Source of the DNA: Vespa crabro
Taxonomy: Eukaryota; Arthropoda; Insecta; Hymenoptera; Vespidae
Length of the DNA: 64,000 nucleotides
Assembly (NCBI RefSeq): GCF_910589235.1
Contig: NC_060962.1
Coordinates: 8,958,588-9,022,587, forward strand
Direction of reading: 5' to 3'
Of the stretch, positions 40,017-52,879 are shown piece by piece. Position 1 is the stretch's first letter. Each line of letters begins with the position of its first letter. The notes beneath the pieces are model-generated. The model was not told where the DNA came from. It did no database searches and saw only the letters and a program-made list of their open reading frames with translations. A program made the position numbers and the translations under genes.

Positions 40017-40796
40017 TCATCGGAGAACTTTTATAGTCTTTGGACGTCGCAAAAAAAACTAAATAGTTTGGAAGAATTTTTTGACGAAACGATATTTTTC
40101 TTTAATCGAATTTTTCTTTCGGAACAAAAAAGAATATATATACATAGAGAGTGGGAGGGGAGAAAAAAGAATAGTTTCGATACTTTTCGATTCAATCGAT
40201 CGACTGCGACTCGATATTCTTAATAAATAATAATCGATTTTTACAGCGACGACTAATGAGAACTCCGTGTAACAATTCTAAGATCGATTCTTCTTCGTAT
40301 TGCACAAATATAATATTTATAACTTATTTTATTTCGAACGTATACACATTCCTATAAAACTTGTTCATGATTTCTACGTTCGCATGACACTTCGTTCTCT
40401 CTCCCACTCTTCTTTTTTTTCTTTTCTTAATGGACGAACGTTCTCAATTGTTTACAAACAAGAACAGTGACCTATGTATGTACGCGTACGACATGCGGTG
40501 TATGTATAACATCGATTAGCAGCGACCGACCGATCGATCGTCGGAGTAGAGCTCGAACGAGTTTCTCGAAATGTTCCGAACTTGGATAAGGTCATAGAAT
40601 AGAAGAAAAAAATACTAAGCTAAGTCATCGAAAATAGAATTGGTTTTTATAACGTGATAATATATATAATAAAACTGATATATCATTTTCTTATTCGATC
40701 GCATTAGAGAAATCGTTGGGAAGGTTTGTAACGAACACAAACCGTCAGGATTCCGAAAATCCTTGGGACATTCTAACCTCTTTGTGTTTTCTTTTT

Positions 40797-40834
<38 letters not shown>

Positions 40835-42126
40835 CTGTAACTTATTCATATTTACCTTGGAAACAAGAGGACACTAGGGACGATCCAGAACGTTTCTTCC
40901 TGCGTCTTTTGCGTCTTGCCTCTTCTTGACGCGCTTGTACCGCGCTCATAGATTCTCCAGTCGAGGCGACGTCTCTACAATTACCATCGCCTGAAACAAA
41001 AAGAAACAAAAAAAAAAAAAAACAAAAAAAAAATTAGTATGTATTTCCTTCGATCAAGAGAGAATTCGTTTGTTACATACACGCACAGACATAATATAAT
41101 ATGTATATATATATATATACACATATAAACACAAACATAGAAGAGATAGATAATATTATATGATCACCGATTCGAAAAGGTCGTCTTTAAACGGCGCGAC
41201 AAATGGCCGCTATATAGTTTTAGACCGTGTTAGAGCTACCACCTAGCGGAATACGCGATTCTAGAAAGATCTTTCTAGAAGCTCGAGAGAGAGAGAGAGA
41301 GAAATTACGTTTTGGTCGTGCACGTCGTTTATTTACGGAACAGATATCAGTTGAAGAATCCTTTATCAGAGCATCTATCGAAGTCGCGCACGTGATACTC
41401 GTCCATTCGCATTTCCTTATCAATCATTCTTGCGGGAATTCTTCTCTCTCACGAGATCGCGACATTTCTCGTACGTACGTTTGTGTATGCACGTAGATAA
41501 TATACATGTGTATAAACGTTCCGAGTATTTTTCATTACTCATCGATTTAAATACATGGAACATCCGATTAAAAAAAAAAAAAAAAATTTCCTTCATTTTT
41601 TAAAATGCACAACACAGATCTATGAATGCATTTACCTTAGGATAAACAGAAGAGAATAGTGGTGGTAGTGGGAGGAAGAGATAAAATGAGGGGAAACAAA
41701 TAACGAGAAAATTCATCAGAGGGTTAAGTTCTAGGAAACGAATATACTCCACCCTTGTAGCCGGTAACTATGGTACGCACCGCTATACTCGTTCGTCTCC
41801 CCTCGATCAAAGTATTAAAAAAAAAAAAAAAAAAAAAGAAAAGAAAAAAAAAAAGGAAAAGGAAAAAGGAAAAAAAAAGAAAAAAAAAAAGAAGTAAAGA
41901 GAAAGGTGGTTGGCTGGTAGGTAAGCTTTGTACCAAAAAAGGGGGAGGAAAGCTCGGTTACGGAGACCCATCAAAAGTTTCGTCCGCGAGGGATGCTACA
42001 ATTTCCAATAGCAGTTACGCAGTAGCTACGAGTGACGAGGGGAAAATGAAAATGTAAATAATTTCCCCCTCTTTCTCTCTCTCTTCTCCCTACCCTTTTG
42101 AAACTTCCCGAATGTTTTCTCCCTAT

Positions 42127-42163
<37 letters not shown>

Positions 42164-42257
42164 TCCTCTCGAAATAGAAAGAGAATTCATTGCCCGACAA
42201 AATTTCTGTAGAATTTATTCTACTCGAAACTCGATCGATCGATCGTTCGTTCATATG

Positions 42258-42288
<31 letters not shown>

Positions 42289-43381
42289 AATAACGAAACA
42301 TTTGGTATATGCGTAACTCTTATTTTTTTTCTCTATTTTTTTTTTTTTAAACGATACAACACACATCGGTCGATCCAATACACGAAACGACCTCAATTTT
42401 AATCGAGCATAATTATAGGCATAGATGTTTTAGGCCTCGAGCAGCAGGCACCGTGGCCTCTTCTCCGAATTCATTTGAAACTTAAATTAGACCAAAAAAG
42501 CACTCCGCCGCTCTACTCCACTACCGATTGGTAACGATTACGATCGTCCCCCTCTCCCTACGATTGCATACTTAATTATAATAATTAATGATATTACCAA
42601 TTTATGCGTTCCACGTTGAAACGTTTTTTTAGTTCGGTTGAACGTACGAATAATTATATAATATATATTTCGTACGTTAAAATATCGTAAAATAGGTAAG
42701 TTCAACCGTTACAATACTCCGCGATTACGGCAAGTCCGAGCATGATAAAATCCATTAACCTTGAGAATTAATCATTCGTTCATTCGTATGCGTAGAAAGA
42801 ACGTCGACTCTGACCGACTATCAGGAAAATACAAAAGGAAGGTTTAACCTTCTTTTCCTTTTTCCAGGATATCTTTCATCGGTTAACGAAGTTAATACGT
42901 ACGAGACAAATATAAATGCTTTTTACTCTTTCCAATTATGTAAAAGAGCGAGGGGGAGGAGGAGCTACGCAGTAAGACAGAAAGCTGCGAGGATGCATGA
43001 ACACAGTTGAGAACCTCCAAGAGATAACTAACGAGAGAGAATACCGTCGAGAGAATCGATCAACTTTAGGAAAGGAGAAAGGAACTACACTCTTCTATGT
43101 TGACCATCTTGATTGTCGATGGTAAAAAGAAAATAGAAAAAAAAGCGAAAAGAATGCGTCGATAATAGGACGACGACTATTATTATTGTTGTTGTTGTTA
43201 TAATAATAATAATAATAATAATAATCATTATTATTACATTTAGGAAATATAGGAAAATGTATTTTCGTACATTCCTCGAGCAGTCGTCGCGACGCCGTCG
43301 TCGTTGTCGTGCAACGACCGTAGGAGCTCCACTGGCGGAACACCGAGCCAGAGTTCAATGACTGGCACAGAAAGGAACGCC

Positions 43382-43438
<57 letters not shown>

Positions 43439-44401
43439 CTCTCTCTCGCTCTCTTATTCGGTTCTCTCGAGAGATACGCTCGTGCGATACCGCCGTTGGC
43501 ATTCTATATCGTAATAGGACCGATACTACCGTTCTCCTATGTATGAAACGATACGACGACGACGATCAAATTATAATCACCCGATCTAATTTTTATTTTT
43601 ATATTGAAATGAGAACCTCTACGGAATCATCGTAGTTTTCGTTAAAAAGAAAGAAAAAAAGAAAAAGATGAGGGAAACAAAGGAAAAGTGTACGACGTCT
43701 CGAGTTGAGTACCACTGGCACAGGATAACGCCGAGTCCCGCGCGGCTTCCTCGGTTTAAATCGCCCTAACGTTCACCCCAACCCCCTCGACGAGAAGAGG
43801 GAATTACGTAATCGGGTAGAACGATCGCTATACGTTCGAATACGATAATATAATAAGCTGGATGGAAGGAAGATTTACGCTAGGATGGTCCTACGTTCAT
43901 TTTTATACGTAGAGAAATTCCTTCGTCGAGAATCTTGTGAAGAGGAAAAAAGAAGACAAAGAAAAAAACTAATTGAAAATTTGACCATCGATCGAACGAA
44001 AAGGATCTTTTTTTTTTCTTTTTTTTTTTTTTTTTAAGATTGATTAAAATAATACCATTCGACGAGATTTACACGGAAGTACGAGAGAAAAATCGAAGAC
44101 TTCCGTCTTAATGAAATCTTTGAACAAAGGTGAACAACCATCGGATTACCATTCGTCCTTTCTCCCGGTTTTCCTTTGTTCATGAGTTATATTCTCCACG
44201 ATAAAACGTGTGTGACTCATTTCGTCGTCCTTACGTAGTTTTATCGCGTTTATAACAACGAGAGAATGAAATTCCATTGTTCGTACCGTTGGTACATAAA
44301 AAAAAAAAAAAGAAAAAAGTCACATATCGAATTTTTGGCACGGAGAGAGATCGAAAATCCTAGTCGATTGCGCGAGAGCGATGTAGATACGGAAAAAAAA
44401 G

Positions 44402-44433
<32 letters not shown>

Positions 44434-46079
44434 AATTTGTCCTCGTCGACATTTTAGTCAGGATATCTCATTCGCGACGAGAAAAACAAAAAAAAAGTGT
44501 CGCCGCGTCATCGTTTATATTTGGAAAAGCAAACGGGTAAAATTTGGATAGGTGGGATTGATGAGAAGTAAACGCGATTTACGATTCGTCGAGAAACGAT
44601 AATATACGCATAAACGCGGCGCAACCCTTCTCTCTCTCTCCCTCTTTCTCAACGTCCTTCGAAATGGTTGCTTCCCTTTAACATGAAAAGGGGGGATGGG
44701 GAAGGGAAGAGGAAAGCGATAGCGGAACATGCGCGAGGGGTCCTTTCTCCCTTTCCTTCTTTGTTTGGGTTTGCCCTACCGACGCCCTTCACAGGATTTG
44801 CGTCGCGCGTCCGTCGCCGAATTCGAACATACCGAGTAACCCACTTCGCTACTCGAAAATAATCTCTACCATGCCAAAAGAGACAGCGCGCAAGGACGTA
44901 TTATTACGTACGTACAACGAGACCCGCCGTTCGTCGTACGACGATGCGCTTTTAGAAGAAGCGAATATGATACCATGCGATAATGCAATACGTGTATTAT
45001 ATCTTCGTGAAATTGATCTTTGAAAGTGTTATATAGCGTCACAATGCCTTTTTACTTACTTTCTTTACGTTTCTTAAACGATATCGGAAAAAAAAAAAAA
45101 TTAGTAAATGAACTGTGCGTAAAATCGAAATAATAATTTTAGGAGGTCAAAACGAGATATATATCGTCGATCGCTTTTAACATAAACATTCGAGATGCGA
45201 ACGACGTGCTAGGGAAGCGGGAGAAAAGACAGAGAGAAAGAAAGAGAAAGAAAAACAAAGGAAGACGCGTCGCGAACAAGTGTCGCGTCACCTCTATCCT
45301 CTTTCTCGTCGTCGTCGTCGTCGTCGTCGTTCCGTCCGGGGACAAATTGATTTTTTGTTCTCCTCCTCCTAAATATTCGCAACTAATATCGTTAGATATA
45401 CACTTTAGCAATTTCTCGTATGACGAAAGAGGGGAAAAAGGGAAGAAAAAAGAAAGGGAGGTGGGGAAAAAGAACAACAAGAACATCGATCGTTGGGTTC
45501 TCGTTTGAAGAAAATTCGAGAAGAACGATAAGTCGATAGACGAAGGGGACGACGGAGCACCGTCACCACCGACTGCGGTTAACCGGTGCCGGCGTCGAGA
45601 AAGTTCCCCGCGCGCGCGAACACGCGTCCTCGATTCTACTTTTTGCCGGTATTTTCCCTCGGCCTCTCTCCCTCCCGCTCTCTTTCTTCCCATCTCTTAT
45701 CGAAATTCGTTAAGTCATCTCACTTTTCCTCGCGACGCGATAATTGTCCGGCGCGTACTTTTCGATGATGCAACTTCGTCGTTCGAGAGAGACGAAAAAA
45801 GAAGGCAAGGAAAAAAAAGTCGTACATTGAAAAAGCATCGCCGGCGGACAGGTCATTACATCATCCAAGGGGGAGGAGGAGAGAGATCGATCGATCGCGC
45901 GTGTAGACATTCTCCCCCTCCTCCACCCGCCCCAACAGAGAATAAAGGGATAAAAAAATAACAAAAGAAAAGCATTGAAAATTGAGGTTAACTCGTAAAT
46001 CTCATAACTTCTCGTTTTTCTTACCTCGGCCGTTCGCTTGAAAGCTGCTCTTGCGTTCTTCCACTAGTCTCTCCACCAT
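36918..46079 (-). CDS. Lk6: MAP kinase-interacting kinase (MNK1/2 family, Drosophila Lk6)
   Basis: Minus-strand exons: 46079-46025, 40990-40856, 38556-38200, 38052-37482, 37377-36918; 525 residues, phases 1, 1, 1, 2. The start MVERLVEERKSSFQANGR has an in-frame TGA 9 nt upstream. A basic cluster at residues 44-52 (RRKRRRKKR) matches the eIF4G/importin-binding region of MNKs. The kinase domain has the glycine loop GEGAYASV (74-81), Lys96, HRD at 186-188, and the MNK-specific DFD in place of DFG at 209-211. Thr228 and Thr233, each followed by Pro, correspond to the ERK/p38 activation sites before GSAEFMAPE. Cys283, 287, 295 and 298 form the MNK zinc-binding insert. A MAPK-docking-like SRLMQRRIKA lies near 497-506. 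Known role: binds eIF4G and phosphorylates eIF4E downstream of ERK/p38. No defect seen. A 5 kb first intron separates the start codon from exon 2. Confidence 0.95.
38557..40855 (-). other. Lk6 intron between exons 2 and 3
   Basis: 2.3 kb. It contains a GC-richer stretch at about 39040-39480 with TATA-like strings near 38898 and 39020, and a (CT)n array at about 39968-40018. An internal promoter for a shorter Lk6 form is possible but unsupported; no extra exon with matching phase was seen. Confidence 0.5.
40991..46024 (-). other. Lk6 intron 1 (5 kb)
   Basis: No exon recognised. Repeats include poly-A around 42259-42284 and 44402-44430, (CT)n at about 42130-42161 and 43386-43450, and a TAA/TTG compound array at about 43180-43235. 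The stretch 44460-45960 is somewhat richer in CpG than the surroundings. Confidence 0.5.
43386..43450 (+). repeat. (CT)n microsatellite in Lk6 intron 1
   Basis: CT units with a few CGCT interruptions at the right end. Confidence 0.95.
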
Positions 46080-46312
46080 TTTCGTTCACGTACGTAAACT
46101 TTCGTTCGGCGCTAGGAAAATTCGATTTCTCACTTAATCTCTCCTTCTTCTTCTGCTCTTCTCCCTCTCTCTCTCTCTCTCTCTCTCCCTCTTTTGGCGA
46201 TTTCGCACCAGTATTAATAATTGTAAAAAAGAGTCAGTCGTATATACAAAAAACGCCTATCTGCTAAGATACTGATATAATCTCTCTTTTTTCTCCCTAC
46301 GACGATCCTCTT

Positions 46313-46315
46313 ATA

Positions 46316-46365
<50 letters not shown>
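46313..46365. repeat. (TA)n microsatellite
   Basis: TA units with two TGTA interruptions, about 240 bp upstream of the Lk6 start codon. Confidence 0.9.
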
Positions 46366-46367
<2 letters not shown>

Positions 46368-46776
46368 CGTGAAAAGCTCTTCCTCGTGTTCGCGCGACGT
46401 CTACGATTCGATGATCCTTTTCCACTTTCTCCGATGGATACGCCGTCCGAATCAGATCGATGTATATCAGTGTAGATATCACAGATATAAATAAATATAT
46501 AAAGCCTATCTAAATCTTTCGCTTGTTCGACGCGCGCGATTTATTTTATTTTATTTTTTTTATTTCTTCTTTTTTTTTCTTTTACCGTCGACCGATGTTA
46601 AACGCCGTCGTCGTCGCTGTTGTATATTCGAAATCCTTTGAATAAATACTATCACAGACTTTGACACTGCACTCGATCTCTATATTTCTCTTTTATATCT
46701 TTCTCCGACAAAACCTCGTCGTCTCACTCGACGGTGATACTCGTATTTCTTTCTTTCTGTCTTTCTTTCTCTCGTT

Positions 46777-46812
<36 letters not shown>

Positions 46813-46947
46813 GTCAACCAAACGATCAAACGGCCAAGCCTCTAACTCTCTTGCTACGACGTCGACGACGAGAAGGTTAAAACGCGCTTTCAACCCTCCG
46901 TTAATCGTCCGCCGAAAACTCTTGCTACTAAACCAAAACTCTCTTCT

Positions 46948-47000
46948 ATCTTCTTCTTCTTCTTCTTCTTCTTCTCCTCCTCCTCCTCCTCCTCCTCCTG

Positions 47001-47031
<31 letters not shown>
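46948..47031 (-). repeat. Compound triplet array CTT/CTC/CTG
   Basis: On the + strand TTC units pass to TCC and then TGC units, which on the minus strand is GCA/GGA/GAA. It may be transcribed in the Lk6 5' UTR. The poly-Gln/Glu/Lys and poly-Ala frames it creates have no gene context. Confidence 0.85.
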
Positions 47032-47211
47032 ACCCCTTCGCCGATCCTCTGAAGGTTTTTAATCGGATTTAACGGGGCTTTCCGCACGCGAAAATCCCGC
47101 GATGGTCGTTCCTCCGTTGTCGCTATCACACAGCCTCTCGCACGTAGCGGTAGTCTGGCTCGGAAGCGCATTAAAAATCCTTCGGCTAACACATCTGGTC
47201 TTCTCGTTCAC

Positions 47212-47246
47212 CGTCCCTCACTGCTCGGCAGTTGGTTTCCGACTGA
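47212..47246 (-). promoter_or_regulatory. Possible Lk6 core promoter (Inr with DPE-like motif)
   Basis: On the minus strand TCAGTC (A at 47244) matches the arthropod initiator, and GGACG follows at +29 to +33, one base off the canonical DPE spacing. The surrounding 47.0-47.5 kb is the most GC- and CpG-rich part of the right half, and lies 1.2 kb upstream of the Lk6 ATG with purine-sense triplet repeats between. Suggestive only. Confidence 0.25.
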
Positions 47247-48170
47247 GTTCGACAAGATGGCTGCATCGCTTACTAACACCCCGCGCTGCTACCCCCTCCA
47301 CGCGACCCTCAGCCGTTTCCCCCACCACTATGGAAGGCGAATCAGGAGACCTCGCCGACGCCCGCTCCGAATAACTTATCCCACTACCACACTGCTGCTA
47401 CGACACCACCACCACTACCCCACCATCACCACACCACCACCACCGTCGCCATCACCACCACCACCACACTGAACCAAAGCGAACGCGTAGTCACGTAGGC
47501 AACGTGGCTCTCAGCCGTCGGTCGTTTCTCCTCCCTGTATTCTCCTTCTTATCTTCCTAACGCCGCGTTAACCACAATATTATACGGGCATGATGCAAGA
47601 GACGCGCTCCGTTACTACCACGTGTCTTCGTCGTTGACTCCACGTCGACGATCCTTGTTGTCATCTCATATCCGTCTGACTCATTCTTAGAACGTATTTT
47701 CGTACGATCGCTTATTATTCTCCCTCTTATTCCTTCTTCACGATGATATATATGTATTTATATATATATATATATCTTTTGTCATGTCTTATATATCGAG
47801 CCTCGATAACAACGTTTCTTCCTTACTTCGCATCTTACGTGAGCGATACGCATCTAGATCAGGGACGCCACCGGTTGATAACCACTGACCTTCTCGAACA
47901 TTCGAAACCTACACACATGTACTCGGCCGTTGTCTATATACGCCGTCCTGCCTACGTGCTGTGAGCCACGATTGAGGCGAACGATTCCAGCGTGCCGACT
48001 CGCGGAAAATTTGCTCGAAATTCTACTCGTATCGTTCTCTCTGTCCTTCTCCTATCTCTCTCTCTCTCTCCCTCTCTATTTCTCTCATCATCGATCTCGG
48101 ATGTTTTTCCGCATGCTAAAGTTTTCAGAGCGTTGGTAAAGGAAAATTATTTCTTTTGTTTCTTTTTTTT

Positions 48171-48203
<33 letters not shown>

Positions 48204-48968
48204 TTCGTGATGTCCTCGCCGAGAAGAGGTATCATTGGGTAGAAACGTTATGGAGTCTCGTGAACGAACAACGCGTCGCGAGTCGCGCGATACACGTTTG
48301 GGAATGGATGCGCGCGCATCCTGGCCGTAGGCCACGTATAACATCGTACGACGTAGAGAGAGAGAGAGAGAGAGAGAGAGGACACTAGCAGAAATACGTA
48401 TACACAACAGAGAAAGATAGTTATGTATATATGTGTATATGTATGTAAAGTGATCGCGTGAGGTATGAGGAGAGGGGAGAGAATGAGATATGGATATGTA
48501 CACGTAAACGAATGAGTAGCGCGAGAAAAGTTGAGGAGGAGGAAGAGAAGGAGGAGAATAGGAGAGGAGAGGGAGAGAGAGAGAGAGAGAGAGATCTATA
48601 CAGGCCGACCAAAAGGTTCCTCTATAGTACTTAGTTATACTAATCAACGTATTACGTATATACGCTATATTAGATTTCTTTTTGCAAACAAAATAAAGAC
48701 CGTTAAGAGTGTTTACTAACAGATAGAACGTTTTCGACGATATCACGAAAAACTTCGAGATAAGAAAGAGAGGGGAGGAGATAAAAGGTTGAGATCTCTT
48801 TCGAGTAACCTGAGACAAACTTGTGTACAATATATTATGTATGTATAAACATAAACGCTGTTAGGGTGGGAAAGGAAAAGGTGAGGCAAAAGAGTCAAAC
48901 GAATAGTTCAACTCTGGCTAGATACGGAGAAGAGAGGTAGGGAAACATGGACGCGGAGAGTAGAATAG

Positions 48969-49000
<32 letters not shown>

Positions 49001-50569
49001 CGCACGACGTAGCGCATAAATACGCCTTGGATTATTACGTACATATGCCCGTCTATAGGCTCGTATACTCTCGCGCTCGTTGTCCGAACAACATACCGAT
49101 ATGTTTTTTCTTTTCCTTCTTCTTTTCTTTTCTTTTTCTTTTTTTATATCCACACACGTCGTTGTAGTTCCGCAGGAGATGCAAACGACATTGGACAAAC
49201 ACGTTGTCCGAAGTCAATCGTCGTGACCGATGCGGTCAACGTCGTCGAGTCCCAACGTAGCGCGTGACCATTTTATATTATGTAATAGATTTTATCGTAG
49301 TCCTGTAGATAATTCGCCAATCGCAAACTCGAGTCAACGCGGCATGAGATTACTCATTTGGCGGAAATATTTTTCAGAATTAATATAGATATTTTTTTTT
49401 CTCTTTTCTTTTTTTTAATTCTCTTTATTTATCTTTCAATGAACTTGCAAGAACGTTTCCTCTTTATCAAACAACGTCACATTTCGAGCATACGAATTAT
49501 TTCTATTCTTGTTCGATCATCGTTCATTGCGCGATATCGGTTTTTTTTCTTCGTTTCTCTCTCTCTCTCTCTCTCTATTTTTTTTTATTCATTCCTAAAG
49601 ATGAATATACACCCGAGCTTGAGTTTTCGAACAACAAAATTTGCGTTTATCGTTTCGTAATATCGATTATAAATATTTTGATTTAATACGTGACGTAATA
49701 AAATTTAGCAACGTATAATTCGGCACATATATAAATTCGGCGGAATAACGATTTAACGAGTGGATATTAAAATCCTGCTGTATGATTTATATCTAAGCTA
49801 AGCTTTTTGTTGTTGTTTGTCCGTTCAATTTTGTTTTGGTCGATGAAAACAAAAAAAAAAAAAAAAGAAAAAAAAAAAACAAAAAAAGACAAGAAAAAAT
49901 GAAAGAAAAATCAAACAATCGTTTCTTCTTTACATGAATTCGAACGAGATGTTTTCCAGCTCATATAATTTCACTGTTAGGTCATTCGTCGTAGGACAAG
50001 TAAAGGTCGATGCGAGCCGATTTACGCTCGCAAGAAATATAGCTCTGAGACTTGCTAAGTGTTTCCAATCGGCAAGAAAAGTCTCTTCTCTCTATTTTTT
50101 CTCTTTTCTTTGCTTAATTTTATGTCAGAATAATATATAGCATATTTGAAAAATAAAATCTTTTTTCTTTTCTTTTTCTTTTTTTGTAGTTCCCCTTCAG
50201 ACAGCATCGTCGAACAAAGTTATGCATTTAAAAATGGGAAGGAATATTTGTCGCGAAAAAGAAAATCATGTCAGATTTCTTGTTGGAATAGAACATTGAA
50301 AGAACGTCACTGAAATGTCTCTAATAACAACTTCGAACCGGTTTCCGTGTATGGTGGGAGTCGTCAGCCAAGATACAGGCCCACCTACGAGAAACCACGA
50401 AAGTGTCTCTCTCTCTCTCTCTCCTTCTTTCAGCTTACCCTAAATGGAAAAAAAAAGATGCTTTCGACGAGAACCAAGGAAGAACTCGTTTCAAACGATA
50501 TTCGATAACGATCGCAAAGGGATCGCCAAATTTTGCGAAGCTAACTTTTGTTATATACCTACATGCAGA

Positions 50570-50625
<56 letters not shown>

Positions 50626-51060
50626 CTTTTTTACAAAGTTTATCATGGTCCGGTAGCAAAAGCGAGCCATGTTAGTAACAGCTATGTATACGAGGTCGAC
50701 AGAGTCGGTCAATCAGCAGATTGTAACGAGAGTCGTTAGCGTTAAAACGGCAAGCTGCGCAGATTCGACGTCACGTTGGCGACATAACGAACGAAGCTTC
50801 TAATATTTCATCAGACTACTTCTTTCCCCCTCCCCTCCCCTGTCAAAAGATAATACACACTTAAGCATTTTTTGTATTAATTTTCGTGCTAATCCATTCG
50901 AACTCTCGTACGTCAACTTTTTATATAATCTCTCATTATCATTAAATGTCGATGTGCGATTTGAATATAAGCGTGGGGGGATCTATAATTCTTCGGGAAA
51001 AGATATTGTATCAAATTAAGTATCGACGTAACTGACTCGTTCTTTTTTTTCCTTCTCTCC

Positions 51061-51095
<35 letters not shown>

Positions 51096-51883
51096 TTTTT
51101 TTTTGTATTTTTTCCTTTTTCTTTTTTTATAGATACTCGTTTATTAAACGCTTAGACAGAGAGATTTTTGCTATAAAAAGAGAAAAGGCATACCAAGCCG
51201 GTCGATTTTATGCTTGTACGAGCCCGTTACGTGATCGTGAATCCAAAAATATACCACAAGAAATAATAGGTACCTGGAGAAACAGCATCATGCAAACTCA
51301 CGAATACCAAATATATCCTCAATAACGTAATTTATTAAGCTAATATCCATTTTAATAATTCTTTATAATTATCGAGTGCGAAAGTCAAATCGATAAATTT
51401 GGTGTGTGTGTGTGTGCGTATATATATTCGGCAACAAAATTTTCTCGGTATATCGATTCGATTTGAAAACAACGAAAGACGACGCAATAAGGAAAGGATT
51501 ATGTGTTTTATTACAAAGACGATATATCGCAAGGCGATACTCGCCAATTGAATTCAAACATAGACTCGTTGACGCAAGAGACACATATATCGTCGATGCA
51601 CTCGCTCGCTCTCTTACGGGTCAAGAAAGAAATTTACTTCGGAACTTTCACCAACAAGGCGTGTTTTACTCCTTGTAACGCTAATCGTCGCCGGAAAAAT
51701 TATATTATTTATATCATTATTTTTCCTTTTTTTTTAATATTACACTACCTGTTATATTAAATCACTACCTGTCCTTTTAAAGATCGTAATAATTCTGTGA
51801 AAATGTGTTATGTAAAAATCGAGCCGTTGAAAATATGCAAAGAAGATGGTAAATAAAAAAAGGAAAGAAAATATCGCACACGT

Positions 51884-51887
<4 letters not shown>

Positions 51888-51919
<32 letters not shown>
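51888..51919 (+). repeat. (CA)n microsatellite
   Basis: About 15 CA units. Confidence 0.9.
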
Positions 51920-51920
<1 letters not shown>

Positions 51921-52791
51921 ATAAAGAATTCCTTCTTTATTTTTTTCATGTCCGTATACTTTGTTATTCATTGAATTAGTACTGTAGCGAATGCTCTCAC
52001 TCGCTTCTGGCAAATCTACGACGTCTCCTTCGTTAATCTTCTAATTGTGATGTATGACTTCATACTTTACGAACGTTCACTAATTCTGTTACTACCTCCT
52101 TCTTTCATTGTATCTATGATTTTCTTATTTCAAATTTCGACATTCCTTTTCTTGTCAGAAATATTTTCGAAATTGGTCCTTTCCCATCGAAATCTTTATT
52201 ATTCCATCGTTATGAAAGAGAACAATTAGATATTAAACGTACGATGATTCTCTTTCACTCCAGATAGAATATTTTATTTTATATTTTATCTTATTCATAA
52301 AAAAGGGCTTATTTAGGTAGAAAGTAGAAAAATTCAAAGATTGCTATAGTTGCATACGATTATACCGTGCACATTGATAATATTAAGTGACTCATATTCT
52401 CAGGTAAAGGAAAAAGCATTTGAATGTTTTTAACGCGAGCCAGGAGATTACTAAAAACATAGTAAAAAGATAAACAAACAATAGCGAGCATAAAAGAGCG
52501 CGTGGTAAATATAGTGGAAAAGTGAGAAGATAAACAAGCCAGAATATTTATTGGGTATTCGAAAGAGCATTAGCCTTGTATTGCTTCTAACTCAACGAAA
52601 ACAGAACTTTCGTTCGTGGTTTTGAACATTTGGCAAAAATAAAAGTACGCAAGTTATATTTACGAGCCTTTAGAAAAATACAGTTTTTGCTTGAAGATTT
52701 ATGACAAACTAGATTTTTAAAAGAAGAAACAACGATATGCGGAAAGGAAGTAGATCTTTATTAGCATTTGTTATTTCTGACAGTAACTTAC

Positions 52792-52879
52792 TTGCTGACG
52801 AAGGGATCTCGAAATCGTCCTCTCTCGATCCTTTCGAGTCGCCATTTTGTTGTATTTTTATCGGGATGTATATGCTCCC
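52792..52879 (-). CDS. Lk6: Candidate distal alternative 5' coding exon of Lk6
   Basis: On the minus strand a good acceptor (pyrimidine tract ending TTTCTAG) is followed by 88 nt open in one frame, beginning GSIYIPIKIQQNG and ending EIPSSA plus one base, then a consensus GTAAGT donor. The exon ends in phase 1, exactly what the Lk6 exon at 40990 needs, and the join gives a Ser codon and then DGNCRDV. It has no ATG in this frame, so a further exon must lie to the right, perhaps outside the window. It would replace the MVERL start exon at 46079. Assignment to Lk6 rests on strand, order and phase. Confidence 0.45.

Larger units (their letters stand above)
46080..52791. other. Lk6 upstream region, no independent gene recognised
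   Basis: Left end is probably Lk6 5' UTR and promoter. Beyond 47.6 kb there are poly-T at about 48165-48201, (GA)n near 48355-48380 and 48570-48592, (CA)n at 51888-51919 and CT arrays. No exon with protein-like content other than the one at 52792 was found. Confidence 0.5.

Noticed and set aside
45139..45693. 184-codon minus-strand open frame inside Lk6 intron 1.
   Set aside because: Composition is driven by GAC/GTC triplets and T-runs, with no splice-site support.
47257..47472. + strand frame starting MAASLTNTPRC after an AAGATGGC start context.
   Set aside because: It passes into His/Pro/Thr-only triplet repeats and has no family match; the region is better read as promoter DNA.
48147..48830. 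227-codon minus-strand open frame.
   Set aside because: Its length comes from CT/GA and poly-T tracts; the remainder has no recognisable motif.
52792..52845. ATG at 52845 (MATRKDRERTISRS) as an independent start codon.
   Set aside because: This frame ends in phase 0 and would join Lk6 out of frame, while another frame of the same exon fits both acceptor and phase.
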